Shown here piece by piece: positions 53,249 through 62,085 of a stretch of 64,000 bases of DNA. Under the pieces are notes generated by a model. It did no database searches, was not told where the DNA came from, and was given only the letters and a program-made list of their open reading frames with translations. The stretch is from Paludisphaera borealis (GTDB lineage Bacteria; Planctomycetota; Planctomycetia; Isosphaerales; Isosphaeraceae): positions 6,882,001-6,946,000 of the forward strand of contig NZ_CP019082.1 of NCBI RefSeq assembly GCF_001956985.1, given 5' to 3'. A program made the position numbers and the translations under genes. How positions within the stretch are numbered: position 1 is the first letter of the stretch; every line of letters begins with the position of its first letter.

Positions 53249-55456
53249 TCACGCCGCCGCCTTGGCCTTGCCGGCGTCGGTGGGCGCGGGGGGCTCCTTG
53301 TAGAACGTGTTGGCCAGGAAGTTCTCGGCGGTGACGAGCAGGAGGATCAGCATCATCAGCCAGGGGAAGATCTCGTGGCCGACGCGGACGACGTCGATCA
53401 GCTTTTTGAGCGACTCGGGGTCGTCGGCCAGCGCGTAGCCGTCCTTGCCGAACATCGCGTCCAGCTCGGCGGGCTCGAGCCGGGTCATGACGCTCTCGGA
53501 GCGCGGAGGGTTGAGGCTGAATCCGAGCATCGTCTTCTGGTTGTCGGGCCCCAGGGCGGTGACGGTCCACTGGCCGAGGTGCTGCGGCGCGGTGATCTTG
53601 AGCGGGTCGCCGACGACGGGGGGGGAAAGCCGTTCGGTGGTCTTCTCGTCGGGGCCGGTGACCAGGAAATTCTGGTAGCGGGCGTCGGGTTTCAGGTTCA
53701 GCACCACGTCGTCGCCGGCCTCGAAGTTGAGCTGATCGCTGGTCGCGCCGGCCAGGTAGGGGACGGTCAGGTTCATCAGCACCGGGAACGCCCAGTAGGA
53801 CGCATCGGGAAACTCGTTCCACCGCGCCCGGTCGTTCAGCCCCGGGCGCCGGGCCAGGGGGGTGGACCAGAGCAAGACGCGGCCGGTCTTGGCGCCTCGG
53901 AACGTCCGCTCGACGAGCGCGGGGGCCCCGTCGGCGAAGCTCAGCAAGGCGCGGCTCGCTTCCGTCGTCTTGAGCTTCCAGTAGCGAAACACGGGCATCA
54001 CGGCGAACTGGGAGTCGAACTCCTTGGCGAACCGCTCGAACAACGGGTGGGTGACGTCGAGGATCTTGCCGAACATGATCTCGCCCCCGGGCGGGGCGTG
54101 CGGCGGATCGTCGAGCTGCGCCGGCAGGACCTGCGCGGCGGTCGGCCCGTTGTAGTTCTTGGGCTGGCAGCGGTCGCCCAGGCCGACGACGAGCCCTCCT
54201 CCCTCATGGACGTAACCGTTGAGGAGTCCCCAAGCCGACTCGTCGAGCGTCGCGACGTTGAGCAGGAACACGGCGGCGAAGTCCTTGAGCGTGTCGCGAT
54301 AGCGGACGACCAGTTCGGCCGGTCGGGCGAGTTCCAGCTCGAAGCTCTTGAGCGCGCCCGGCGAAGGGTCGAGGGCCGATGCGACGTAGTCGGCGTCGAT
54401 GGTCTGGTCGGCGACGAGCAGCACCTTGAGGGCCGGGCGGACGCCAAAGCTCAGATAGCGTTCGTCGTTGAACTTGAGCGCGTCGGGCGCGCCGCTGAGG
54501 CGCAGCTCGACGCGGTGGACCTCGCCTTCCTTGAGGCGCGGGGGCGTGGTGAACCGGACTTCGGCCTGCCCCCCCGCGGGGATCTCGACCGGCTGGTTCC
54601 CCTTCTTGACGCCGTCCAGGTAGAACTCGACGATCGGACTGACCGGATTAGGCCCCAGCGCGCGGACCACGCCGCGGACTTCCAGCGGTTCGCCCTGCGT
54701 CGCCGTGGTCGACGACAGCGCGACCTCGTCGATCGCGACGTCACGGAACTCCTGGGAGCCGACGCGGAGCACGAACGTGGCGATCTTGGCCGCCGGCGCC
54801 CCCTTGACCTGCTTGGCCCGATCGAGCCCCTCGGCGGGACGGTCCGGGTTCCACGACGACCGGCTCAGGTCGGTCAGGATGTAGACCTCGTGGCGCGGAC
54901 GGTCGCATTCAGCGACCGCCGGGTACACCTGACCGGTCGCCACGTTCAACGGTCGGTTCACCGGCCGGATGGTCAGGTTGTCGATCCACTTGCGAGCGGC
55001 CGACGGCGACAGCCCGACGGGGACGCCGGGGTCGGCCGAGTTGACCGCGAAGACCAGGCTCGAATCGGGGATGCGGCCGATGATCTCGCGCGCTCGGTCT
55101 TTCGCCTGGTCGAGGAGGGTTTTGTCGTTCTCCTTGTAGCTCATCGACAGGCTGGTGTCGAAGACGAGGCCGAGGGCCGTCGGCACCGACTCGTCGCCCA
55201 GGGGCATGTCCGAGTGCAGCCGCGGTCGGGCCAGGGCCAGAGCCATGAGGGCCAGAAGCGCCATCCTGGCCGCAAGGAGCAGCCAGTTCTTGATCTTCAT
55301 CCGCTTCCGCGACCGCTTCTGCCGCTCGCGGATCAGACGAATCGCGGGAAAGATCACATGCTTGGGCGTCTGCCGCATGAACAGGTGGAGGATCACCGGC
55401 ACCGCCGCCAGTGCGGCACCCGCGGCAAGCCCGGCGTGGATGAGTGAGAGTTCCAT
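53249..55456 (-). CDS. BatA-type VWA membrane protein
   Basis: A 735-residue protein. The BatA N-terminus (AVPVILHLFMRQTPKHVIFPA) and two membrane helices come first, then a VWA domain with MIDAS DTSLSM near residue 91, beta domains, and a C-terminal membrane helix (IFPWLMMLILLLVTAENFL). In the Bat/MoxR systems such proteins sit in the inner membrane with VWA domains outside and serve complex assembly or stress tolerance. Six bases from the DUF58 gene. Confidence 0.88.
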   Translation of the reverse strand: MELSLIHAGLAAGAALAAVPVILHLFMRQTPKHVIFPAIRLIRERQKRSRKRMKIKNWLLLAARMALLALMALALARPRLHSDMPLGDESVPTALGLVFDTSLSMSYKENDKTLLDQAKDRAREIIGRIPDSSLVFAVNSADPGVPVGLSPSAARKWIDNLTIRPVNRPLNVATGQVYPAVAECDRPRHEVYILTDLSRSSWNPDRPAEGLDRAKQVKGAPAAKIATFVLRVGSQEFRDVAIDEVALSSTTATQGEPLEVRGVVRALGPNPVSPIVEFYLDGVKKGNQPVEIPAGGQAEVRFTTPPRLKEGEVHRVELRLSGAPDALKFNDERYLSFGVRPALKVLLVADQTIDADYVASALDPSPGALKSFELELARPAELVVRYRDTLKDFAAVFLLNVATLDESAWGLLNGYVHEGGGLVVGLGDRCQPKNYNGPTAAQVLPAQLDDPPHAPPGGEIMFGKILDVTHPLFERFAKEFDSQFAVMPVFRYWKLKTTEASRALLSFADGAPALVERTFRGAKTGRVLLWSTPLARRPGLNDRARWNEFPDASYWAFPVLMNLTVPYLAGATSDQLNFEAGDDVVLNLKPDARYQNFLVTGPDEKTTERLSPPVVGDPLKITAPQHLGQWTVTALGPDNQKTMLGFSLNPPRSESVMTRLEPAELDAMFGKDGYALADDPESLKKLIDVVRVGHEIFPWLMMLILLLVTAENFLANTFYKEPPAPTDAGKAKAAA

Positions 55457-55462
55457 GGAGCG

Positions 55463-56362
55463 TCAGCCTCGCGCCTGTCGAGACAGCAAATAGGACATGA
55501 GGGCCTTATCGAAGGGCATGCCCGTGTGCAACGGGACGTAGTCGATGCGAGCGCGGACGCAGTCGGCCTTGTACGTCGCGCGGAAGCTCTCCACCTCTTC
55601 GAGATAGTCGGCCTTGATCGCGTCGGCGTCGACCTCGATGACTTCCTGGCTCTCGTTGTCCTCGAACCGCACCATCCCCTCGAACGGGAACTCGGCCTCG
55701 GCCTCGTCGAGGATGTGGAAGAGGATCACGTCGTGCCCTGAGAATCGGAGTCGGTAAAGGGCCCTGCGGATCGGCTCGGGATCGGCCAATAGGTCGCTGA
55801 AGATCATGACGAGGCTCCGATGCCGCATCATGCTGGCGACCTGGTGCAGACTGGCCTCGATGTCGGTCTCGCCCGAGGGCTTGAGTTTGGCGAGCATCGA
55901 GAGGATGTTGCCGAGCTGCGACCGCCGGCTCGCCGGCGCGAGGCTCTTGCGGACCTTCACGTCGAAGGCCATCAGGCCGACGGGGTCTTGCTGGTGGATC
56001 ATCAGGTAGCTGAGCGCCGCGGCCAGGCTGATCCCGTACTCGAACTTGGTCAGCTCCTGGCGGTAGGTGTACCCCATCGACGCCGAGAGATCCATGACGA
56101 GGTAGCCGGTGAGGTTGGTCTCGGCCTGGAACTTCTTGGTGTAGTACCGGTCGGTCTTGGCGTAGACGTTCCAGTCGATGTCGGAGATGTTGTCGCCCGG
56201 GCTGTACTTGCGATGCTCCGAGAACTCGACCGAGAACCCCTGGAACGGGCTGGCGTGCAACCCCGCGATGAACCCCTCGACGATGAACTTCGCGCGCAAA
56301 TCGAGCCGGGCGACCTGACGGATGACCTCGGGTTTCAGATATTGTTCGGCGGACCCTGCCAA
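55463..56362 (-). CDS. DUF58 domain protein
   Basis: A 299-residue protein with the DUF58 signature SPGDNISDIDWNVYAKTDRYYTKKF followed by a VWA-like MIDAS (MDLSASMGYT). It starts with LKPEVIRQVARLDLRAKFIVEG, as in many family members. DUF58 proteins are regular partners of MoxR ATPases; the exact target is unknown. Six bases upstream of the BatA gene. Confidence 0.92.
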   Translation of the reverse strand: MAGSAEQYLKPEVIRQVARLDLRAKFIVEGFIAGLHASPFQGFSVEFSEHRKYSPGDNISDIDWNVYAKTDRYYTKKFQAETNLTGYLVMDLSASMGYTYRQELTKFEYGISLAAALSYLMIHQQDPVGLMAFDVKVRKSLAPASRRSQLGNILSMLAKLKPSGETDIEASLHQVASMMRHRSLVMIFSDLLADPEPIRRALYRLRFSGHDVILFHILDEAEAEFPFEGMVRFEDNESQEVIEVDADAIKADYLEEVESFRATYKADCVRARIDYVPLHTGMPFDKALMSYLLSRQARG

Positions 56363-56573
56363 GTCGAAGCTCCCCGAAGGGTGTCAGAAAACGGAAACAT
56401 CGGAGATCGAAGGGGTTCTCCGCCGGCAGGCGGGGCGGCGTTTCACGACCACGTTCGATTGAGTCAAAGGCCGCGAGGTGTCGAGAAAGGTTCTCTCCAA
56501 ACGAACGAAAGGCGCGAGTTGTTCATTCCGTTTCGGATCGGGGCGGTCGGCGGCCTTCGATCACCGTGGCCCC

Positions 56574-57602
56574 TCACGCCCCCTTCCGCTCGTATTTCGG
56601 CGTTTCGGGCTCGCGGACCTCGGCGACCAGCCGGTTGATGAGGCTCTCGGTGGTCTGGCCTTCGGCCTGGGCCTGGAAGTTGGTGCTGATGCGGTGGCGG
56701 AGGACCGGGACGGCGACTTTGCGGACGTCGTCGAGGGAGACGCTGTAGCGGCCGTCCATCGCGGCCATCGCCTTGCCGGCGAGGATCAGGTTCTGACCGG
56801 CCCGAGGCCCCGCGCCGTAGTCGACCAGCTCCTTGATGAACGCCGGCGCGTGCTCGTCGGCGGGGCGCGTGGCGCGGACCAGCCGGGCCACGTAGTCGAC
56901 CGTGTACTCCGACGCCGGAACCGAGGTCACGAGCCGCTGGAGATTGACGATCGCCTTGCCTGAGAGGATCTTCTTCAACTCCGGCGTCTCCCCCTTGGTC
57001 GTGCCGAGGAGGATCTTCTTCTCCTCGTCGAGCGACGGGTAACCCACCCGGATGTCGAACATGAACCGGTCGAGCTGCGCCTCGGGGAGCGGGTACGTCC
57101 CTTCCTGCTCGATCGGGTTCTGGGTGGCGATCACGAAGAACGGCTCGGGCAGCCGCAGCGTCTCCTGGCCGACGGTCACCTCTCGTTCCTGCATGGCCTG
57201 GAGCAGGGCCGCCTGGGTCTTGGGAGGCGTCCGGTTGATCTCGTCGGCGAGGATGATGTTCGAGAAGATCGGCCCGGCCACGAACCGAAACTCGCGACGC
57301 CCCGACTCGGGCTCCTCCAACACGTTGGTGCCGGTGATGTCCGACGGCATCAGGTCGGGCGTGAACTGGATCCGCTTGAAACCGACGTCGAGAATCCGGG
57401 CGATCGAGCTGACCATCAGGGTCTTGGCCAGGCCGGGAACCCCCACGAGCAAGACGTGCCCGCGCGTGAAGATCGCGGCCAGGATCAGCTCGACGACCTC
57501 GCTCTGGCCGATGATGACCTTGCTCAACTCGGCGGTCATGACGTCGCGGGAATGCCGAAACTCGTCGAGAAGCTGCGTGATCCGGTCGCTCGCGGTAGAC
57601 AT
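56574..57602 (-). CDS. MoxR-family AAA+ ATPase
   Basis: A 342-residue AAA+ ATPase. Walker A VGVPGLAKT near residues 52-60, Walker B IILADEINR near 115-123, and the sensor/pore region ATQNPIEQEGTYPLPEAQLDRFMFD are typical of MoxR. These act as chaperones that activate or assemble VWA-containing complexes. First gene of the leftward block MoxR-DUF58-BatA-VWA. Confidence 0.95.
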   Translation of the reverse strand: MSTASDRITQLLDEFRHSRDVMTAELSKVIIGQSEVVELILAAIFTRGHVLLVGVPGLAKTLMVSSIARILDVGFKRIQFTPDLMPSDITGTNVLEEPESGRREFRFVAGPIFSNIILADEINRTPPKTQAALLQAMQEREVTVGQETLRLPEPFFVIATQNPIEQEGTYPLPEAQLDRFMFDIRVGYPSLDEEKKILLGTTKGETPELKKILSGKAIVNLQRLVTSVPASEYTVDYVARLVRATRPADEHAPAFIKELVDYGAGPRAGQNLILAGKAMAAMDGRYSVSLDDVRKVAVPVLRHRISTNFQAQAEGQTTESLINRLVAEVREPETPKYERKGA

Positions 57603-58378
57603 TCCGAAGCTCGCCCCAGCCAGGTTAGTTGAGGGAAAGGCTTAAAAGCGCTCCGGCGTCTCGTCGGGCCTGGACCAGCGAAAAGACCAACCGTGCAAGA
57701 CCGGGGATTCCGCGGCCCTCGCGGCGCGCACATCGACACCCGCATTGTAGGGACTCGGAAACCCCCGATTCAAGCAACGACACCACCCTCCGCCGCCAAC
57801 CTGTGCGGGTTTCACAGCCCGACGCCGCCTCAACGACGTCGCCAAACCCCACAGATCGCCCAGACCACTCAATCTCTGGCCGCGTCGCCTCGACGCACGG
57901 ACCGCCCGATCTTTCGACGACGTGCCCAAGACTTGTGATCCCGAACCGACGCCCTGGCACGTCGAGCGGACCGCCCGAAGCGTCCCCCGAATTTCCCAAG
58001 ACAGACGCAAACACTAATTCAACCAGACGTTGCGTCCGGCGTCTTGGCCGATCCTCGGGGTAAGACAGGGAACTGGCCTCGCGATTGCAACAGGGGAGGA
58101 ACACAGCCCCACCACTCGGGCTGCGTCGGCCCTCTCTCGGCCGTCCGTCGTCTTGAATTCCTCCCCTCGCTCGAGCGTCGACGGCTCGGCGCGATCCTCC
58201 CTCTCGAAGTTCCTCGAACCTCTCTGGACCGGCCGCGCGCCTCTCGACACGTCGGCCCAACCGCCTTCGTTTGTCCGTCCACGACTGGACGACGCCTCGA
58301 AATCATCAAGCCGCCCGATCCTGCATTCCATCGCCGGCGCGAAGCGACGCGCACGAAACCAAAACTCGAGATTAACTC
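57603..58378. other. 776 bp divergent intergenic region
   Basis: Between the divergent MoxR gene and the 58379 gene. Only short, mutually overlapping frames occur, none protein-like. No repeat, tRNA or clear promoter recognised, although both flanking operons must start here. Confidence 0.45.
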
Positions 58379-59521
58379 ATGTTTTATTATTTTGAATCAC
58401 TTGCAAGACTCGTCGTGATCGTCGTCTCACTCTTCTCCGTGGCGGCCTTGACCGCGTCGCAGCTCAAGCCCGTCGGCACGGAGGGCGGCGCTCGGCTGGC
58501 CAGCTCATGGGATTCCTTGTCCGGCGGGTACTTCCAAGGCGATGCCCGGGTTCACCTGATCGACCGTGCCGACGGCCGGACGACCACGATTGCCGCCCCC
58601 GAGGGGGAGCGGTGGAACTACATCTCCGCGTCACCCTGGAAAAACCAGGACGAGGGGGTCGAAGCCGTCGGCCGGTTTACGAGGAGCAGCCGGCCGGGCG
58701 CGGACTCCGGCTCTCCCGTGTGCGGACTGGTCCGGCTCCGACTCCCCGAAGCCGAGGTGATCGAGCGCGTCGACCTGGACATCATCCCCGCGGGGCGTCC
58801 CGCCTGGAATCCGGTCGGCGACGGCCAGATCCTCATCCCCGCAGGCAATGGCAGGCTTTATGCCTATCGGTTCGCCTCGCGGAGCGACGAAGTGGGGGGC
58901 CTGATCGCGACTCCCGAGCATCAGGCGACCGTCGGGGCCGACCTGATGGCCGTCGAATGGCGGTGCCAGCCCCCGGGGCAAGGCGAGCCCTTCCTCTCCG
59001 ATCCGGTTTGGCCGACGATCCCCGAGCTGCAGAACCTGGTGATCGTCTCACTGAGCGCCATGACGGCGGACGACAGCGGACGCCCACGCTACGGAGCGAC
59101 GGCTCTCTGGTGGCTGGAGTTGAGCGGCGACGGCGAGCAGATCGTCGCCGCCGGCCCCCTGATCGACCCGTCCGACGACCCCAACGGCAGCGTCGGGGTC
59201 CGCCGTAGATTTCCCAACGTCGTGGCCCGCGACGGTCGAATCCAGCTCGCCTACCTCGTCTCCCGAACCGGCGGGTCCGAGGCCGAGCTGCGCGTCGGCG
59301 ACCTGGAGCGAGGCTCCAACGCCGGTCGTCTCCGTCTGCGCTTCGACTCGGCGGCCGAGGGGGCGGCCCGCCCGTTCCCGATCGGCCATCTGAGCGCCTC
59401 GTGGGACGGCCGTTGGATTCACGGGTTCTCCCATGATCTCGGCCGGATCGTCAGCCTGCCGCTCGCGACCGACGACGGAGCCCCTGGTGGTCGCGCAAGC
59501 GACCCGAAGCGCCTCCCCTGA
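58379..59521 (+). CDS. Hypothetical beta-propeller-like exported protein
   Basis: A 380-residue protein with an N-terminal hydrophobic segment (LARLVVIVVSLFSVAALTA), a signal peptide or anchor. The body has repeated Asp/Trp-containing beta stretches (PAWNPVGDGQILIPAGNGRL; GHLSASWDGRWIHGFSHD) spaced like TolB/WD-type propeller blades. Family not firmly recognised. No good ribosome-binding site at 58379. It lies between the MoxR block and the DUF4159 genes. Confidence 0.62.
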   Translation: MFYYFESLARLVVIVVSLFSVAALTASQLKPVGTEGGARLASSWDSLSGGYFQGDARVHLIDRADGRTTTIAAPEGERWNYISASPWKNQDEGVEAVGRFTRSSRPGADSGSPVCGLVRLRLPEAEVIERVDLDIIPAGRPAWNPVGDGQILIPAGNGRLYAYRFASRSDEVGGLIATPEHQATVGADLMAVEWRCQPPGQGEPFLSDPVWPTIPELQNLVIVSLSAMTADDSGRPRYGATALWWLELSGDGEQIVAAGPLIDPSDDPNGSVGVRRRFPNVVARDGRIQLAYLVSRTGGSEAELRVGDLERGSNAGRLRLRFDSAAEGAARPFPIGHLSASWDGRWIHGFSHDLGRIVSLPLATDDGAPGGRASDPKRLP

Positions 59522-59650
59522 GCGCCCCGACGCGGGGCGACGCGCTCGCCTTGTCCGCACGCGATGACTTATGTCATAGTGTAGAATGGAGATGAAATTC
59601 GCGGCGGTCGGACGAAGATGGGCGCTCGCCCTTTGCTCGGGAGGTTGGTC

Positions 59651-61975
59651 ATGTCGCAGACACGCGGGGCGCTGCTCCGGCTGACGCTCGGGTTGGTCGT
59701 CGGGTCCGTCGCTCTGGCCGTGGTCGGCCCCAGGACGGCCGACGCGGCGGTGACGCGCGAGGAGGTCGAACGGGCGATTCGCGAGGGCGTCCGCTTCCTC
59801 ATCAAGGAGCAGAAGGAGAACGGCTCCTGGCAGGATTACCCCGGCGATGCGAGGACGGGGGTCAGCAGCCTGGTCACGCTGGCGTTGCTCACGGCCGGCG
59901 AGAAGCCCGATTCGCCGGCCATCCGCAAGTCGGTGGCCTATCTGAGAGGCTTCAGCCCCGACCAGCTCAACAGCACCTATTCCGTCGCGCTCCAGACGAT
60001 GGTCTTCGCCCAGGTCGACCCCAAGACCGACGTCAACCGCATCTTGGCGAACGTCGACTGGCTCGAGCGCGCCCAGATCCGGCCCACCGACGTGGTCTCG
60101 TGGCCCGGCTCGTGGTCGTACAGCATCGGCTCACGGCGCACGAATCCCGGCGACAACTCGAACTCCCAGTACGCGCTGTTGGGTCTGCACGCGGCGTCGG
60201 AGGTCGGCGTGAGCGTCAAACCCGAGGTCTGGAACCTCGCTCGGGGGTACTGGGAGGGCGCCCAGCGGGCCGACGGCGGCTGGGGCTACCACCATCGCGA
60301 CCAGCTCTCGACCGCCAGCATGACCGCCGCCGGCATCTCCAGCCTGGTGATCACCGGTCTGAAGCGGTATCAGGGGAGCGAGTACATCGAAGGCGAGACC
60401 ATCCACAACTGCGGCAAAGGGGGGGTGAACATCAACCTCAAGCGCGGCATCGATTGGATGGCCAACCACTTCCACGTCGGCCAGAACTTCGGCCTCGGTC
60501 AGCAGTGGCGGCTTTATTATCTGTACGGCCTGGAACGCGCCGGCCGGCTCGGCGGCCTCCGCTTCTTCGGCGAGCACGATTGGTATCGCGAAGGCGCGGA
60601 GAAGCTCGTCCACGAGCAAGACCGGCTCTCGGGCTTCTGGCGCGGCGTGCTCAACGAGGACAACTCGCTGGTCGCCACCAGCTTCTCCCTCCTGTTCCTG
60701 GCCAAGGGCCGCGCGCCGGTCCTGGTCAACAAGCTGGTGCACGGCCCCCAGAACGACTGGAACCACGACGTCGACGACGTCCGCAACCTCGTCAACCTCG
60801 TCTCGCAAGACTGGAAGAACCTGCTGACCTGGCAGGTCGTCAACCCCGCCGAGGCCACCGTCGAGGACATGCTCCAGGCCCCCATCGTCTTCTTCAACGG
60901 CCACGAAGAGCCGGTGTTCACCGCCGTCGGCGAACGCCGGCTCCGCGAGTACGTCGAGCAGGGGGGCTTCATCATCGCCGACGCCTGCTGCAACAGCCCG
61001 AAATTCCACGAGGGCTTCCTGAAGCTCATGAAGCGGGTCTTCCCCGAGGAGGAATACAAGCTCAAGCCGCTCTCCGACGACCACCCCGTCTGGCGCGCCA
61101 AGCACCTCCTGAGCCCGACCGCCTATCCGCTCTGGGGCATCGAGCACGGCTGCCGGACCGTGGTGATCTACTCGCCCAAGGACCTCTCCTGCTTCTGGAA
61201 CCAGATCGAACGTTCCGACCGCCCCAGGCAGGATACCGCCACAGCCGTCCTCAAGGCCGCCAAGGTCGGTCAGAACATCATCGACTACGCCACCGGCCGC
61301 GAGCTGCCCGCCGACAAGCTGACGGTCCGAGAAGTCCACGACTTCAAGGCCGACGCCCCCAAGCGCGGTTCGCTGCGGATCGCCAAGCTGCTGCACGCCG
61401 GCGACTGGAACATCGCCCCCCTGGCGATCCCCAACCTGATGGAAGTGCTCCGCAAGCCCCCGCTGAGCTTCGACGTGTCGATCTCGCACAAAGAGCTCGC
61501 GCCGACCGACCCCAACCTGATCTACTACCCGCTGGTCTACGTCCACGGCCGCGCCGCGGCGTCGTTCTCCAAGGAAGACCTCGACGCCCTCCGCAAGCAC
61601 GTCGACCCCGGCGGCGGCACGATCTTCGCCGACGCCGCCTGCGGCAGCCCCGCATTCGACGCCTCGTTCCGCCGACTCGCCGCCGAGCTGTTCCCCAGCA
61701 ACCCCCTCGTCCCCATCCCCAAGGACGACGAACTCCTCTCCACCAGGGTCTACTTCGACCTCAAGGACGCGCAGTACACCAAGGCCGCCGGCGGAGCCAA
61801 GGACTACCCCCAGCTCGAAGGGGTCAAAATCAACGGACACTGGTCGATCATCTACTCCAAGTACGACATCGGCTGCGCCCTCGAACGCCACTCGGCCCTC
61901 GACTGCAAAGGCTACAACTACGACAGCGCCCTGCGGATCGCCGCCAACATCGTCATCTACTCGACCTTGCCGTGA
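59651..61975 (+). CDS. DUF4159 protein with prenyltransferase/terpene-cyclase-like alpha barrel (paralogue 1)
   Basis: A 774-residue exported protein. ATG 59651 has GGGAGG upstream; signal peptide LTLGLVVGSVALAVVGPRTADA. Residues about 35-330 form helical repeats of the squalene-hopene-cyclase/prenyltransferase alpha-alpha barrel (QEKENGSWQDYPGD-type and ADGGWGYHHRDQ motifs). The C-terminal half carries two DUF4159 (glutamine-amidotransferase-like) units: IVFFNGHEEPVF ... GGFIIADACCNSPKFHEGF and LVYVHGRAAASFSKED ... GGTIFADAACGSPAFD. DUF4159 genes commonly lie beside MoxR/DUF58/Bat genes, as here. Confidence 0.9.
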   Translation: MSQTRGALLRLTLGLVVGSVALAVVGPRTADAAVTREEVERAIREGVRFLIKEQKENGSWQDYPGDARTGVSSLVTLALLTAGEKPDSPAIRKSVAYLRGFSPDQLNSTYSVALQTMVFAQVDPKTDVNRILANVDWLERAQIRPTDVVSWPGSWSYSIGSRRTNPGDNSNSQYALLGLHAASEVGVSVKPEVWNLARGYWEGAQRADGGWGYHHRDQLSTASMTAAGISSLVITGLKRYQGSEYIEGETIHNCGKGGVNINLKRGIDWMANHFHVGQNFGLGQQWRLYYLYGLERAGRLGGLRFFGEHDWYREGAEKLVHEQDRLSGFWRGVLNEDNSLVATSFSLLFLAKGRAPVLVNKLVHGPQNDWNHDVDDVRNLVNLVSQDWKNLLTWQVVNPAEATVEDMLQAPIVFFNGHEEPVFTAVGERRLREYVEQGGFIIADACCNSPKFHEGFLKLMKRVFPEEEYKLKPLSDDHPVWRAKHLLSPTAYPLWGIEHGCRTVVIYSPKDLSCFWNQIERSDRPRQDTATAVLKAAKVGQNIIDYATGRELPADKLTVREVHDFKADAPKRGSLRIAKLLHAGDWNIAPLAIPNLMEVLRKPPLSFDVSISHKELAPTDPNLIYYPLVYVHGRAAASFSKEDLDALRKHVDPGGGTIFADAACGSPAFDASFRRLAAELFPSNPLVPIPKDDELLSTRVYFDLKDAQYTKAAGGAKDYPQLEGVKINGHWSIIYSKYDIGCALERHSALDCKGYNYDSALRIAANIVIYSTLP

Positions 61976-62085
61976 ACGGACGGGATGCCGACGAGTCCTC
62001 CGCCTACGTCCTTGCTGGAGGACGTAGCAAGGTTCGCGGCGGTCTGACAAACACGATCGCTCGCCCATTGCTCGGGAGGTTGGTC

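Noticed and set aside
60131-62068. Long minus-strand frame over the first DUF4159 gene (and its equivalent at 62536-63969)
   Set aside because: Same antisense frame appears over both paralogues simply because they are similar; product is Val/Asp/Glu-rich low complexity with no domain.
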